Part shown: one piece after another, positions 1 to 8,546 of the stretch | Layout of the letters: the number at the start of each line of letters is the position of its first letter | Position numbering within the stretch: position 1 is the first letter of the stretch | Origin: Desulfuromonas sp. | GTDB lineage: Bacteria > Desulfobacterota > Desulfuromonadia > Desulfuromonadales > BM103 | Direction of reading: 5' to 3' | DNA length: 46,696 bases | Assembly: GCA_002869725.1 (NCBI GenBank) | Contig: PKTY01000333.1 | Location: 1 to 46,696 of the forward strand | Position numbers and translations under genes: made by a program | Notes under the pieces: model-generated | The model's input: only the letters and a program-made list of their open reading frames with translations | Told to the model about the DNA's origin: nothing | Databases searched by the model: none

Positions 1-782
1 AAGTTGCGGTCGAGATGGGTGTCATTGGCTTAATGAACATTCAGTACGCCATCTACAAAGATAAAGTTTATATTCTCGAGGCTAACCCTCGCGCCAGCCG
101 TACTGTCCCCTTGGTCTCCAAAGTCTGCAACATTCCGATGGCTCGTCTGGCTGTACGTGTCATGCTCGGTGAAAAGCTTGTGAATATGGGGCTAGCGCAA
201 AAGAAAGTGCCGCATTACGGTGTCAAAGAAGCAGTTTTCCCCTTCAATATGTTCCCGGAAGTTGACCCCCTGTTAGGTCCGGAAATGCGTTCTACCGGCG
301 AGGTGCTCGGTATGGCAGACAACTTTGGGCGGGCTTTCTTCAAGGCACAGGAAGGGACCGGCACCATGTTACCTCAATCGGGAACAGTGCTTGTTACCGT
401 CAATGAGAATGATCGTCTCGGTGGGCTTGAGGTGGCGAGACGTTTTGCCGACCTCGGCTTTAAAATCCTTGCCACCGAAGGAACCTGTGCCTATCTCAAC
501 GCACATGATGTGGAAGCAACAAAGATTATGAAAATGCACGAGGGGCGCCCTAACATTTCCGACGCTATTATGAATGGCGAAATTCAACTCGTTGTCAACA
601 CACCAATCGGTCGACTGGGTGCCCACGATGACTCATACATTCGAAAAACAGCAATAAAGCAGAAAGTCCCTTATATCACGACCCTTGCTGCAGCTGTTGC
701 AGCAGCTGAAGGGATTGCGGCATGTCAGAATGGGGGGAAAGGGTCCGTCAAGAGTCTCCAGGAGTATCACGAGCAGTTATAA
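1..782 (+). CDS. carB: Carbamoyl-phosphate synthase large subunit, C-terminal part
   Basis: This is the 3' end of carB; the frame is open to the window edge, so the ATG at 15 is internal. The product joins ammonia, bicarbonate and two ATP into carbamoyl phosphate for pyrimidine and arginine synthesis, with the small subunit CarA. The visible part starts in the second ATP-grasp half (LEANPRASRTVPLVSK is the family signature). It then runs into the C-terminal MGS-like allosteric domain, from about residue 125 of the ORF (GTVLVTVNENDR, TEGTCAYL, VVNTPIGR), which binds regulators such as UMP or ornithine in characterised enzymes. It ends with TAA and is followed at once by a strong terminator, so it is the last gene of its transcript. 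Confidence 0.96.
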   Translation, partial: VAVEMGVIGLMNIQYAIYKDKVYILEANPRASRTVPLVSKVCNIPMARLAVRVMLGEKLVNMGLAQKKVPHYGVKEAVFPFNMFPEVDPLLGPEMRSTGEVLGMADNFGRAFFKAQEGTGTMLPQSGTVLVTVNENDRLGGLEVARRFADLGFKILATEGTCAYLNAHDVEATKIMKMHEGRPNISDAIMNGEIQLVVNTPIGRLGAHDDSYIRKTAIKQKVPYITTLAAAVAAAEGIAACQNGGKGSVKSLQEYHEQL

Positions 783-861
783 GTCAAGGGTGTCGGTAAG
801 AACGATCCCCCCCTGCGGAGCAATCGGGGCTGCTGGTTCGAACGCTGTTAACCCCACTGGG

Positions 862-906
862 AAAGATAAAGAGCGACCTTAAAAAAGGTCGCTCTTTATC
901 TTTTTT
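862..906 (+). terminator. Rho-independent terminator after carB
   Basis: A perfect 16-bp inverted repeat (GATAAAGAGCGACCTT and its complement) with an AAAA loop is followed by a run of six T. It lies about 80 nt after the carB stop. The A-rich flank on the other side means it could also work for transcripts coming from the minus strand. Confidence 0.93.
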
Positions 907-974
907 CCCCGCGACAGAATCATCCCTGGAACTTAAGGGATTTGAGCCTCATGCACGGAAGCGGTCTTGAGTGG

Positions 975-1394
975 TCAGGCTTGCTCCTTGAAGGCTTGCT
1001 GCAACTTGAAACCGATTCTGACGGGCTCTTCCCCCAGCTTTCTCATGGAGATCAGTAGCACGCTTAATTGAGAGACATGCTGAATCAGCTGCAATTCTTC
1101 TCCATTGGCATTCTTCCCGGACAGATTGATGATGTCCGGCGAACAGTAGCTGACATCCTGAAGATGAAAGGTGATGGATGCTCCGAAGGAGACAAGTTGA
1201 GCGCCAATTTCATGCTCCTCGTCTAGCCTTTTCTCGAAACTATAAATACTGTCGATCAATTTTTGATATGTCCATATCGCCGGATTGGTTTGAAAAAAAG
1301 AAGACGTTAACGGCCACATGTTCGACGGCGAAGCGAATTCGCACGCCGGAGAGGACGATCTGCTGAAAAAGTAGTCTGAAGAGTATTCAGTCAT
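975..1394 (-). CDS. Conserved hypothetical protein, DUF6173-like
   Basis: A 139-residue soluble protein without signal peptide or membrane segment. The second half (WTYQKLIDSIYSFEKRLDEE, LVSFGASITFHLQDVSY, LIQHVSQLSVLLISMRKL) matches my memory of the DUF6173 family, in which an N-terminal variable part precedes a compact alpha/beta domain. No function is known to me and no catalytic residues stand out. The ATG at 1394 has a GAGGGTG ribosome site a few bases upstream. It is a single minus-strand gene between carB and the small gene at 1560. The family assignment is from memory; that it is a real gene is better supported, by length, start site and family-like sequence. Confidence 0.7.
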   Translation of the reverse strand: MTEYSSDYFFSRSSSPACEFASPSNMWPLTSSFFQTNPAIWTYQKLIDSIYSFEKRLDEEHEIGAQLVSFGASITFHLQDVSYCSPDIINLSGKNANGEELQLIQHVSQLSVLLISMRKLGEEPVRIGFKLQQAFKEQA

Positions 1395-1486
1395 GTCACC
1401 CTCATCTTGAGTCCTTGCGGAAATAAGTCAAGGCAATATCTCACTGATATCACAAGCAAAAAATTCGTAAGATACAGCTGTAAGCA

Positions 1487-1530
1487 TCCACTCTCTATAA
1501 GCACGGGTAACCATGCTTATAGAGAGTGGA
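1487..1530. repeat. Perfect 17-bp inverted repeat in intergenic region
   Basis: Arms TCCACTCTCTATAAGCA and its exact complement are separated by 10 bases (CGGGTAACCA). Neither side has an immediate T-run, so it is not a standard terminator, although on the minus strand a T-rich stretch lies about 20 nt beyond. It lies between the minus-strand genes at 1560 and 975. It could be a processing or protection hairpin, an operator, or a leader structure for the 975-1394 gene. Confidence 0.75.
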
Positions 1531-1559
1531 CATAGAGTATGACGTAAGAGCTGATCAGT

Positions 1560-1745
1560 CTAAATAGTGCATTCTAGACAGTCCTCACAAGGCCAGACCA
1601 CGGATGACTGTCCCACGACAACAGTCATAGAACCGCCCTCCACGCTCATAACAGTTCCCTGTTGATCGGTCTTGAGGTTTCTGACCTGGCGCGGGATGCC
1701 GTGCGAAACGGCCTGACAGACATTGATCAACCCTTCAGCAGTCAT
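1560..1745 (-). CDS. Small Cys-containing hypothetical protein
   Basis: The ORF track gives 157 residues, but its N-terminal part overlaps the divergent regulator and does not look like a protein. The ATG at 1745 has a textbook AGGAGGT site eight bases upstream and gives a 61-residue protein beginning MTAEGLINVCQAVSHGIP. The C-terminal half looks like a small beta-barrel (GTVMSVEGGSMTVVVG) and ends in WPCEDCLECTI, with three closely spaced cysteines that could bind a metal or form disulfides. I do not recognise the family. It is divergent from the LuxR-type regulator at 1977, so the two may share a control region. Confidence 0.65.
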   Translation of the reverse strand: MTAEGLINVCQAVSHGIPRQVRNLKTDQQGTVMSVEGGSMTVVVGQSSVVWPCEDCLECTI

Positions 1746-1900
1746 TTGTTTCGAACCTCCTGGTTTTAAGTTTGGGCTTGTCAATAAGGTCAGAGCTGAC
1801 CTGTTCTTTATCCTAAGTTCTTCCAATGTCCAATAACGGGAGAGCAGAAATTGGTTTGTCGCTGTCAAATTGTTTGAAATTTTAAGAACAAGTCCTGTTA

Positions 1901-1925
1901 ATGTGAATACAATTATGTTACACAT
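1901..1925. promoter_or_regulatory. Possible CRP/FNR-type palindrome upstream of the LuxR-type gene
   Basis: The imperfect palindrome ATGTG(N15)CACAT lies about 50-75 bases upstream of the regulator start and within the divergent spacer. The outer five bases of each arm are exactly complementary; the inner part is only partly so. It resembles CRP/FNR-family operators, but such matches occur by chance in AT-rich spacers. Confidence 0.25.
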
Positions 1926-1976
1926 AAAATGCCTATCTGACATGGGTATTTTGAAAGCTTTCTTAATGGAGCGACG

Positions 1977-2894
1977 ATGAAGAAATTGAAAGGCTGTACC
2001 GCCGAGACCTGTGAAGAATTGGAGACACTGCAAGCCCAGTTGACATCATTGCAGCAAGAACATCAGGAAAGAGAACTCCAGCTCAGGGAGCGTATCAAGG
2101 AGTTAGACTGTCTCTACAAGCTGACAGAGCTGATCGAAAAGAATGAGAACTCTATTGAAAAGATACTGCAGGGGGTCGTCGGACTGCTGCCTGGCTCCTG
2201 GCAGTATCCCGAAATAACCTGCGCTAGGGTTCGCTACAGAGAAGAGACGTTCCAGTCAGACAATTTCAAGTCAACTCAATGGCAGCAGAAAGCTCCTATC
2301 GTTATCGCCGGCAACCAAAAAGGGGTCGTTGAAGTTCGCTATCTTAAGAAGATGCCGCAACTGGACGAGGGGCCGTTCCTTATAGAGGAGCGCTTATTGA
2401 TCGACGCTGTCAGCAATCGTATTGCAAAGGCGGCTGAGAGGATTAACGCCCTGCGACAACTGCAGGTGGAGCGTCAGGCTCTTGAAGACGCCAACGTGGC
2501 CCTCCATGATTCGCTGGTCCAAAGCCAGCAGGAGAAAAGGAGGTTCGGGGTGTCCATTCAAGCCAAGATCGATAAAATCATCACACCAATTCTCTATGCG
2601 ATGCAAACAGAGATGAACCCCAACCAGCTTGAATACTTCGAGTTGTTGAAAAATAACCTCGAAGATATCATCTCCCCCTTTGTTGAGAAAAACCAGATGT
2701 TCGTGCCCACACTCAGCCCGGTAGAGATTCAGATCGGCAACATGATCAAGCATGGTTTGTCGACAAAAGCGATTGCCCGAATGAGGGGGATCACTCCATC
2801 GACCGTGAATCGGCATCGAGAAAATATTCGGCGTAAACTCAACCTGACAAATCGTAAAATTAATCTTGCTTCTTATCTGAATAGTCTTGGATGA
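1977..2894 (+). CDS. GAF-like sensor / LuxR-type HTH transcription regulator
   Basis: A 305-residue soluble regulator. Residues about 10-50 form a coiled coil. Residues about 45-160 resemble a GAF-like domain of the kind found in sensory proteins (LLPGSWQYPEITCARVRY, DEGPFLIEERLLIDAV). A second helical segment (165-235) leads to a C-terminal LuxR-type helix-turn-helix (LSPVEIQIGNMIKHGLSTKAIA, ITPSTVNRHRENIRRKLNL). There is no receiver domain with a phospho-acceptor Asp, so it is not a classical response regulator; it more likely senses a small molecule or a protein partner. It starts at ATG 1977 with GGAG upstream. The nearby histidine kinase (4243) could be functionally linked, but a 285-base gap separates this gene from the binding-protein/kinase pair. 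Confidence 0.88.
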   Translation: MKKLKGCTAETCEELETLQAQLTSLQQEHQERELQLRERIKELDCLYKLTELIEKNENSIEKILQGVVGLLPGSWQYPEITCARVRYREETFQSDNFKSTQWQQKAPIVIAGNQKGVVEVRYLKKMPQLDEGPFLIEERLLIDAVSNRIAKAAERINALRQLQVERQALEDANVALHDSLVQSQQEKRRFGVSIQAKIDKIITPILYAMQTEMNPNQLEYFELLKNNLEDIISPFVEKNQMFVPTLSPVEIQIGNMIKHGLSTKAIARMRGITPSTVNRHRENIRRKLNLTNRKINLASYLNSLG

Positions 2895-3179
2895 GTAGGT
2901 GAAATTTTAAACACTGATGCTTCATAGGCATAAGGACATCTGCCGAAAATCAAAAAATGACTTGCGGGAGGACTTATAAAAAAATATCCCTGAGCGCTTT
3001 GACCGTTTCCTGCAAATTATGACTCTTGGGAATGATGTTGGTGGCACACCTAATTCAAGAACTAATGTTCTGTATCAAGAAATGTCAGTCGTGCTGCGTC
3101 GGGCCGTAGGTCATATGGTAGAATTATGGTGTTAACTTTCTCTATTGATTACCTATCCACAGTTTGAGCAAGAGGCCAT

Positions 3180-4253
3180 ATGAAAAAGCATAGCTACTGG
3201 ATTGGCGTTTTGACCATAATTGGGGTATCGCTGGTTCTGTTCTGGAGAACACCGACTTGGGCAGAGAGCATCTCACCAAAAGAGTCTATGATAACAGATC
3301 AAGGATCAAACAAGCTGCAACGTATTCTGTTTGTCAACTCCTACCATCCTGGTTATCCGTGGAGCGATGGCATTCAACGGGCCCTTACCGATGCTCTTGG
3401 ACTGCAACCTGGCAAGGAGCCCGAAACCTGGCAAGGGAATCGGTTTGTGCTCCGCGTTCTTTATCTAAACAGCAAACGTAATCCTACTGAGCAGGCTATC
3501 CGCCAGGCTGCCGAGGTTGTCATGGCGATGATACGCGACTGGCAACCGGACATTGTTGCCACCAGCGACGATAACGCGGTGAAGTATGTGGTGAGGCCTG
3601 CTCTCGAAGAGTTTCCTTCACTTCCCTTTGTCTTTAGCGGAGTAAACTGGGGTACCGATGAGTACGATCTGCCGCCAAATCGGGTTGCTGGCATGATAGA
3701 GGTCCAACTGGTGGATCAGATCGTCCAACACCTGCATCCTTTTGCTCGTGGTGACAGAGTTGCATTTTTGAAAGGATACGATTTGTCAGCCGTCAAGGAG
3801 GCTGATTCTTTTGAGACGTTTCTCGGCATTCCCATCACAAGGCGCTTGGTCAAGGATTTCAGCGAGTGGCAAGCGGCATATCGCCAGCTGCAACAAGAAT
3901 CAGATATACTCCTGCTGGGCAACTTCACATCTGTGGCCGACTGGGATGACAAAAAGGCCCGACAGTTGATCAACGAAGAGACGCGTATTCCAACCGGAGC
4001 GTGGGATGCTTGGATACGAGAGTATGTACTGTTGACCTTTTCGACGGTGCCCAAGGAACAGGGCGATTGGGTTGCGGGGACAATTCGTGGCATTCTTTCT
4101 GGTCAATCCCCTGCTGACTTCGGCACTGTCCGCAACCACAAAGCGACGCTCTACCGCAACATGGCTCTTGCAAAGCAGCTAAAGATTATTTTCCCTATGG
4201 AGTTAATCCGCCGATCGTGGGCTGTTGATCAGGCATTGGGAAATGATGAATAG
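3180..4253 (+). CDS. Periplasmic substrate-binding-like protein (ABC_sub_bind type)
   Basis: A 357-residue exported protein. An N-terminal signal peptide (hydrophobic GVLTIIGVSLVLFW, cleavage near TWAE) precedes an ABC_sub_bind-like fold beginning RILFVNSYHPGYPWSDG. Sequences such as QPDIVATSDDNAVKYVV and LPFVFSGVNWG fit the Rossmann-type lobes of that family. No permease or ATPase gene is nearby. Instead its 3' end overlaps the histidine kinase start (ATGATGAATAG), so it is probably the sensory binding partner of that kinase rather than part of a transporter. The ligand cannot be told from sequence. Start ATG 3180 has AGAGG upstream, and the gene ends in TAG. Confidence 0.85.
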   Translation: MKKHSYWIGVLTIIGVSLVLFWRTPTWAESISPKESMITDQGSNKLQRILFVNSYHPGYPWSDGIQRALTDALGLQPGKEPETWQGNRFVLRVLYLNSKRNPTEQAIRQAAEVVMAMIRDWQPDIVATSDDNAVKYVVRPALEEFPSLPFVFSGVNWGTDEYDLPPNRVAGMIEVQLVDQIVQHLHPFARGDRVAFLKGYDLSAVKEADSFETFLGIPITRRLVKDFSEWQAAYRQLQQESDILLLGNFTSVADWDDKKARQLINEETRIPTGAWDAWIREYVLLTFSTVPKEQGDWVAGTIRGILSGQSPADFGTVRNHKATLYRNMALAKQLKIIFPMELIRRSWAVDQALGNDE

Positions 4254-6099
4254 TCTACGCAGCAAAATGATCATTCTGGTCGGCTGCGGATTGCTGCTGG
4301 CGATCATATCCATTTCCTGGCTGGCCCAAAATGGCATGCGGGAGATAATAGATCGTAGCCAGAAAGCCGTCTACGAGAACCGTCTCAATCACCTGCTGGC
4401 GACCCTCAGACAGCTTGACGATGAACTTCGACGAACCCTACAGGTTGAGGCTTATCGCGACCAATTTCAGGATGAGGCGTTGCGGGTGATCCGTTCCAGA
4501 GATTTGGTCGACACCAGCGAAGATGTCTACCCCTTCATCATAGACCGCCAGGGAGTGGTTCTCCTTCATCCCAACCTTTCCAGGGGCGACACAAGCCTGG
4601 CGACCCTTCCTTTTGTCGACCGTATGCTACAGGAGTCGAGAGGATCATTTAGTTACCGCTACCAGTCCGATGACAAATGGCTCGTATTTGCCAGATTCCC
4701 TGCATGGGACTGGGTGGTGGTCTACAGTTTGCGACAGTCTTTCAAGTATGCTGAGTTGACCCATTTCCACGAAAATCTGCTCCCGAGAGTAATCGGGATC
4801 CTGCTGGTTATAACGGCAATTCTCATCTACGGACTGCAACGCTTCATCCAACCGATTTTCAGTTTGACGAAGTCTGCCGGCCTAATCGCCACGGGGGACC
4901 TGAATGCTCATATTGAAATCAAAGGGGACGATGAGGTCGCACGCCTGGCCCGAGGGTTTGAATCGATGCGTAGTGCCGTGCGCCAAACCATTAAAACACT
5001 CGAACAACAGCGCCATGAGTTGAAAATCGAGGTGCAGGAACGGCAGCGGGCTGAAAATTCAGCGATGGTCGCCGAGGAGCGTTTGCGGGTTATTTTACGT
5101 TCAACGGCCAACCCCTTGCTGGTCACTGATCTCAATAAAGTTGTCGTATTACTTAACCACGCAGCAGAAAAAGCTTTTCCCCAAGCGAGAGTCGGCATGT
5201 ATCTCGGAGCTGCATTGAACGACACCACCCTCGAAGAAGCCATGTCCACTTTGGTCAACGGCGAGCAGGATCAACTCCAAATGGAATGGAGTGTAAAGCA
5301 AAAGGAAGGGGAATCTTGTGTCTACCATGCCCATTCCGCAAAGATTTTAGATTCATCTGGTCAGCTCCTGGGAGCTGTTACGCTGTTGCAGGATGTGACC
5401 AAAGCCCGTGAACTTGATCAGTTAAAAAGCGAATTCTTATCGACCACGGCTCACGAGTTGCGTACCCCTTTGACCGTGATCCAGGGTTTTGTCGAACTAT
5501 TGAAAGGCGGTGCGGACACACCGATTGCCGAAAAGGAAGAATTTATCGAAATTATTTTACAACGCTGTAATGATCTGGAAAACCTAATCGACGACCTGCA
5601 TGATGTCAGCAGAATTGAAAGTGGTCAGGTATTGAAGCTCAATGTTGAAAATTTTGATCTGGTTAGCCTGGTCGAAAATGCAGCGGACCAATACCAAAGC
5701 AGTTCGAAAAAACAATCCTGTCAGCTTTTTGTTGAGCACCGACCCCTCATGGTTAGTGCTGACCGAGGAAAAATTCAAAGAGTGTTAGACAATTTACTGA
5801 GCAATGCTAGCAAATTTTCTCCTCCTAAAAGTCTGATTAAAGTCGTCTGCGAGGAACAAAACGGAATGGCTTGGGTAAGAATCAAAGATCAGGGAAGCGG
5901 TATATCACCTGAAAAACAGACGATGATTTTTGATAAATTCTACCGAGTTGACGGATCTAATACTGCTCCGCAGGGGCTTGGCTTGGGGTTATACATCGTA
6001 AACAACATCATTTCGCAACACGGTGGATTTGTTGAACTAGAAAGTCATGTTGGCCAGGGCTCTACCTTTGGTTTCGGTGTTCCTCTGTCAGAGTGCTAA
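4243..6099 (+). CDS. Membrane sensor histidine kinase (Cache-HAMP-PAS-HisKA-HATPase)
   Basis: About 618 residues. There is one membrane segment near residues 8-28, a periplasmic Cache-like sensor of about 150 residues (VYPFIIDRQGVVLLHPN is typical) and a second membrane segment near 185-200. HAMP, a coiled coil and a PAS domain (about 275-385) follow. The HisKA phospho-acceptor is in STTAHELRTPL (His about 404). The ATP-binding domain has N box DNLLSNASKFSP, G1 DQGSGI and G2 GLGLGL, all intact, so it should be an active kinase. The track starts at a TTG (4225); ATG 4243 or 4246, overlapping the upstream stop, is more likely. No receiver-domain partner is encoded in the window. Confidence 0.93.
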   Translation: MMNSLRSKMIILVGCGLLLAIISISWLAQNGMREIIDRSQKAVYENRLNHLLATLRQLDDELRRTLQVEAYRDQFQDEALRVIRSRDLVDTSEDVYPFIIDRQGVVLLHPNLSRGDTSLATLPFVDRMLQESRGSFSYRYQSDDKWLVFARFPAWDWVVVYSLRQSFKYAELTHFHENLLPRVIGILLVITAILIYGLQRFIQPIFSLTKSAGLIATGDLNAHIEIKGDDEVARLARGFESMRSAVRQTIKTLEQQRHELKIEVQERQRAENSAMVAEERLRVILRSTANPLLVTDLNKVVVLLNHAAEKAFPQARVGMYLGAALNDTTLEEAMSTLVNGEQDQLQMEWSVKQKEGESCVYHAHSAKILDSSGQLLGAVTLLQDVTKARELDQLKSEFLSTTAHELRTPLTVIQGFVELLKGGADTPIAEKEEFIEIILQRCNDLENLIDDLHDVSRIESGQVLKLNVENFDLVSLVENAADQYQSSSKKQSCQLFVEHRPLMVSADRGKIQRVLDNLLSNASKFSPPKSLIKVVCEEQNGMAWVRIKDQGSGISPEKQTMIFDKFYRVDGSNTAPQGLGLGLYIVNNIISQHGGFVELESHVGQGSTFGFGVPLSEC

Positions 6100-6136
6100 A
6101 AGAGTGTCACCCCTGCTTGAATTATTAGTTAACACT

Positions 6137-6172
6137 AAAAAAACCACTCACAGCCTAGGGCCATAAGTGGTT
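6137..6172 (-). terminator. Rho-independent terminator of the tRNA-Thr gene
   Basis: Read on the minus strand, AACCACTTATGGCC, a CTA loop and GGCTGTGAGTGGTT form a 14-bp stem with a few G-U pairs, followed by five to six T. It sits just downstream of the tRNA. It also lies beyond the kinase stop on the plus strand, where the G-U pairs become mismatches, so it is mainly a minus-strand terminator. Confidence 0.85.
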
Positions 6173-6180
6173 GTTTTGAC

Positions 6181-6256
<76 letters not shown>

Positions 6257-6400
6257 TTAGTAAACTGTTTTGGGCGAGGCTAAGATAACCGACCCGCTCA
6301 AGATTGCTGCATTTTCTACCTGAACGGCCAGGTCCTGTCAACCTGGAAACGATTGGAAATGATTGGCGTGTTCAATTGAGAATGCCGACGGCATGCCTCC

Positions 6401-8530
6401 TTACTCGACATAAATATCGACTCTGACATAGTTCTGGGCATCATCATAGCGCCACTCCCCATAAGTGACCTCTTCGCCCTGCTGCCAATCCTGCTCGTAA
6501 AGCCTGATATCCAGTTGGTTCGGTTGCGAACCGGGCAAGGCATTGTAGCTGATCTCCAGCGAGTTGCTCCCCGACTCCAGCCAGACACCAGAGGTATAAC
6601 TGTCACTGACTCCCGGTTCGCCGCTGAAAACCATGAGTTCGTCGCCGTTGACACGTATTTCTCCCTGATAGTTGAGAGCCCCGATGAAAATCATCACCTG
6701 TTGACGGCTCTCACCCTTGGTGGGGATGGAGACATACGCGGGGGATTGTATCCCGCTTATCCTCGGAGCCTCTTCGTTGGCAATCGGGCTCTGGTAGGTG
6801 ATCGATGGGTCAGCCGCGACCGGCAGAGGGCCTCCCACCTTCACGGTGACAATCTTCTCAACAGTGAAGTTGACAGAGGCTATTTTCTGGTCGACAGAGT
6901 CATTTTGGTAAATACCGAGACTGTAGTTCCCCGGCATTTCCGGAGCGGTGAAACGAAATTCTCCAAACATCGCCCCTTCGAGATAGGAATAATCCAAGGC
7001 AATGGTCAAAACCGAGGGGCCATTCTGAACGGCGAGATCGGCCGGAACCATCGCCAGCAAAGCTCCCGTAGAAAGCCCGGCTGGAGCCTCGAAACGAACC
7101 GTGAAGCTCTCTTCAGGCGCCAAGTTGTCGTTGGCCAAAAAGAGGCCAGCCTTGCTCGGCTGCTGCACTGTTCTGACGGGAGTGCTCTGTTGATTGGGCT
7201 CTCCAAGGCTCAGATTTTGCGGGGCGGGCTGGGGCAGCGAGGGAGAGACTTCGGTAAAGATCGCCAGCCCCTGCAGCAGAAATGAGCCGAACATCACAAC
7301 AACCAGCAGGAGAACCGCAAGATAACCGGCGCCACCGGCAGCCAGCCACTTGGCCTTCTCGGACCGCGTCACCGGGTAACTGATGCTCCCGCGAATCCGG
7401 CGCAGGTCGAGGTAAAGCTCATGGTAGAAAATCAGGACAAAAGGGACCACCAGCAGCCCAAGCAGCGGGCCGACCAGGGGGATTGAGGAGATCGCGCTGC
7501 CAAATAGCGCAATCAACAGAATCCGCCCGCAGACCGGCAGTTCCTGGCCCCGCACATAGGCACGGCTTTTGAGCAGAGCCTCCATCCCCCGCACATCCTC
7601 GCCGGCGAAAATAAACTGTGCAAAGACAAACCAGGTCATAAACAACAACCCCGGCAGCAACAGCAGCAGATAGCCACCCCCCACGATAAATCCAACCAGC
7701 AGCATGACCCAGAGGAATCCGGCAAAGTTCTGAATCCCGTAAGCGACAGACTGACGCACGCCGAGATCCTCATCCACCAGCGCGTAAGTCATGGCCGCCC
7801 CGAAGATGGCAAAGACGACAACCGTTATCAAGGCACCGACCAGCATCACCGGCACAACAAACAGCAAGCTGTCACCAAACGCGCCCGGCAAGACAGTTAG
7901 GCCCCAGCCGAAGAGCATGTAACCGACTGCGAGCAAGGCAAAGCCCGACAGGTTGATGCCGAGCAGAGTCATGATCCGCCGTTTAAAGACCGTCCAGCTC
8001 GCCTCAAACAGATCGCCGATTTTGGCCAGCTTCAATGACTCGGGAGTTGATTCAGGGGGCGGGACAAGTGAGCCGGTCTGAGAGTCTGATTGCCGGGAAG
8101 GGGCCTGAGTGGACAACTGAGCCAGCAGACGGTCACCATGGAGTGTGAAGGTCTGCCCACATGCATGACAGGTGACCTTGACCTGCCGTGACGGAACCTT
8201 GGCGGCAGGCAGCTCACGACAGTTGCCGCAGTGGGGGCAGCAGATTTCAACAACAGCATCAGGATGCTGCGAAACAGGCTTCGATGGCGCGGCAACCGCA
8301 GGCTCCACCTCCACGGGCTGACCTGTATTGGCCGGAGGGACAGAACCCTCCCTGCCATCGAAAGAGTCGGTCTTTCCGGCTTCGCCCTCTGCCTCCTGTC
8401 GAGCAGGAGTTGAATCGAGGGAGAATTGCTTGCGGCATTTCGGGCAGTTCACCCTGGTCACACCAGCCGGAATCCGCTCTGCGGGGAGCTCTTTGCTGAA
8501 ACCGCAGTGTGGACAGGACAGTCTTTTCAT
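6401..8530 (-). CDS. Zinc-ribbon polytopic membrane protein of unknown function
   Basis: From ATG 8530 (GGAG nine bases upstream; the longer track start is not supported) this gives 709 residues. Two MJ0042-type zinc ribbons lie at about 6-35 (CPHCGFSKELP, CPKCRKQF) and 98-128 (CPHCGNCRELP, CHACGQTF), joined by an acidic, Pro-rich linker. Several membrane helices follow at about 190-375, with one more at 395-420. The last 285 residues are probably extracytoplasmic and beta-rich, rich in Gly/Pro/Ser. The gene begins 16 bases after the exonuclease-fusion stop, so the two are co-transcribed. Zinc ribbons at the N terminus suggest a cytoplasmic binding or folding module; I do not know the function. 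Confidence 0.82.
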   Translation of the reverse strand: MKRLSCPHCGFSKELPAERIPAGVTRVNCPKCRKQFSLDSTPARQEAEGEAGKTDSFDGREGSVPPANTGQPVEVEPAVAAPSKPVSQHPDAVVEICCPHCGNCRELPAAKVPSRQVKVTCHACGQTFTLHGDRLLAQLSTQAPSRQSDSQTGSLVPPPESTPESLKLAKIGDLFEASWTVFKRRIMTLLGINLSGFALLAVGYMLFGWGLTVLPGAFGDSLLFVVPVMLVGALITVVVFAIFGAAMTYALVDEDLGVRQSVAYGIQNFAGFLWVMLLVGFIVGGGYLLLLLPGLLFMTWFVFAQFIFAGEDVRGMEALLKSRAYVRGQELPVCGRILLIALFGSAISSIPLVGPLLGLLVVPFVLIFYHELYLDLRRIRGSISYPVTRSEKAKWLAAGGAGYLAVLLLVVVMFGSFLLQGLAIFTEVSPSLPQPAPQNLSLGEPNQQSTPVRTVQQPSKAGLFLANDNLAPEESFTVRFEAPAGLSTGALLAMVPADLAVQNGPSVLTIALDYSYLEGAMFGEFRFTAPEMPGNYSLGIYQNDSVDQKIASVNFTVEKIVTVKVGGPLPVAADPSITYQSPIANEEAPRISGIQSPAYVSIPTKGESRQQVMIFIGALNYQGEIRVNGDELMVFSGEPGVSDSYTSGVWLESGSNSLEISYNALPGSQPNQLDIRLYEQDWQQGEEVTYGEWRYDDAQNYVRVDIYVE

Positions 8531-8546
8531 TGGACATGACTCCGTA

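Noticed and set aside
3042-3056. TGGCAC-N5-TTCAA as a sigma-54 promoter upstream of the binding-protein gene
   Set aside because: The -12 element has TC instead of the required GC, so the match is too weak.
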